DNA of 64,000 nt from contig MGTD01000007.1 of the NCBI GenBank assembly GCA_001799285.1, forward strand, positions 62,001-126,000, in the 5' to 3' direction. The DNA comes from Deltaproteobacteria bacterium RIFOXYD12_FULL_56_24. GTDB taxonomy: Bacteria; Desulfobacterota; Desulfobulbia; Desulfobulbales; Desulfurivibrionaceae. Of the stretch, positions 63,943-64,000 are shown in pieces (within the stretch, counting starts at the first letter, position 1; each line of letters starts with the position of its first letter). A program made the position numbers and the translations under genes. The notes beneath the pieces were generated by a model that saw only the letters and a program-made list of their open reading frames with translations, searched no databases and was not told where the DNA came from.

Positions 63943-64000
63943 ATGAACAATTCAAATCCATGCCGACAATGCGGCGTCTGCTGCAAAAAAGGCGGGCCGG
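63943..64000 (+). CDS. YkgJ-family cysteine-cluster protein (3' partial)
   Basis: Only 19 codons are in the window: MNNSNPCRQCGVCCKKGGP. The CxxCxxCC-xxGGP start is the signature of the YkgJ/UPF0153 Zn/Fe-chelating cluster family. The preceding 233 bases from acnB hold no other gene. It continues beyond the window. Confidence 0.8.
   Translation, partial: MNNSNPCRQCGVCCKKGGP

Overview
The window is about 64 kb of GC-rich, gene-dense bacterial chromosome. The gene set fits a Desulfobacterota (former Deltaproteobacteria) genome, probably near Desulfobulbales: the rpsA-sppA-HU/IHF string, a MEDS-domain regulator, ArsM-like methyltransferases fused to radical SAM, yedF next to a class V aminotransferase, AcnB, and many c-di-GMP and two-component genes. 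This placement is inference from gene content. No rRNA, tRNA, CRISPR array, transposase or prophage module was seen.

Layout. 1-1645: end of umuD, then umuC (polymerase V). 1960-4594 (-): GAF histidine kinase and its REC-TPR response regulator. 4741-7907 (-): guaB-guaA. 8248-9336 (-): a Ppx/GppA phosphatase carrying an in-frame repeat insertion, divergent from a Sua5/YrdC gene (9712). 10354-13395 (-): rpsA, sppA, HU/IHF. 13761-14899 (-): HAD phosphatase and Nudix hydrolase, the latter with a second in-frame repeat remnant. 15388-19877 (+): nitronate monooxygenase-like flavoprotein, pcnB, bioB-bioF. 20370-32848 (-): a ten-gene collinear run: ArsM-like methyltransferase, DUF547 protein, frameshifted GmhB-like phosphatase, zwf, CxxC carboxymuconolactone-decarboxylase-fold protein, gnd, TVP38 protein, flavin disulfide oxidoreductase, a 1043-residue radical SAM/ArsM/DUF5714 fusion, and mutM. 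33125-38071 (-): cytochrome c, MEDS regulator, Crp/Fnr regulator, GGDEF-EAL protein. 38281-50180 (+): folate, HD-GYP, gatC/gatA, hisC-cmk-PilZ-yedF-cysteine desulfurase, rhodanese and chemoreceptor genes. 50193-51568 (-): small envelope genes, one decayed. 51762-54245: ilvC and divergent ilvY. 54555-61142 (+): a signalling operon (triple-REC hybrid kinase, CheR, CheB, REC-GGDEF). 61175-63709 (-): acnB. 63943-end: start of a YkgJ-type cysteine-cluster gene.

The main discovery is a set of short non-autonomous mobile elements. Four copies of a 155-bp element (type A) are each flanked by a perfect, different 7-bp direct repeat (CTATCGT, GTGCAAA, CGGCCTT, GGCTTAC). Related ~153-208 bp elements (type B) and two further families of ~100 bp (C) and 130 bp (D) also sit between 7-bp direct repeats, perfect or with one or two mismatches. 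One type A copy is nested inside a type B copy. 155+7 = 162 bp = 54 codons, so type A insertions keep the reading frame. One copy adds 54 residues inside the Ppx/GppA protein, and a 38-bp internally deleted copy (38+7 = 45 bp) adds 15 residues in the zinc-ribbon-like N-terminus of the Nudix protein. Removing each insert plus one target repeat restores the normal family sequence. This resembles the in-frame palindromic elements of Rickettsia, and I do not recognise this family.

Other points: apparent single-base frameshifts near homopolymers (gmhB-like gene, lmo0937-like gene), a Crp gene fragment, a strong terminator hairpin between gatC and gatA, and an IlvY operator between ilvY and ilvC.
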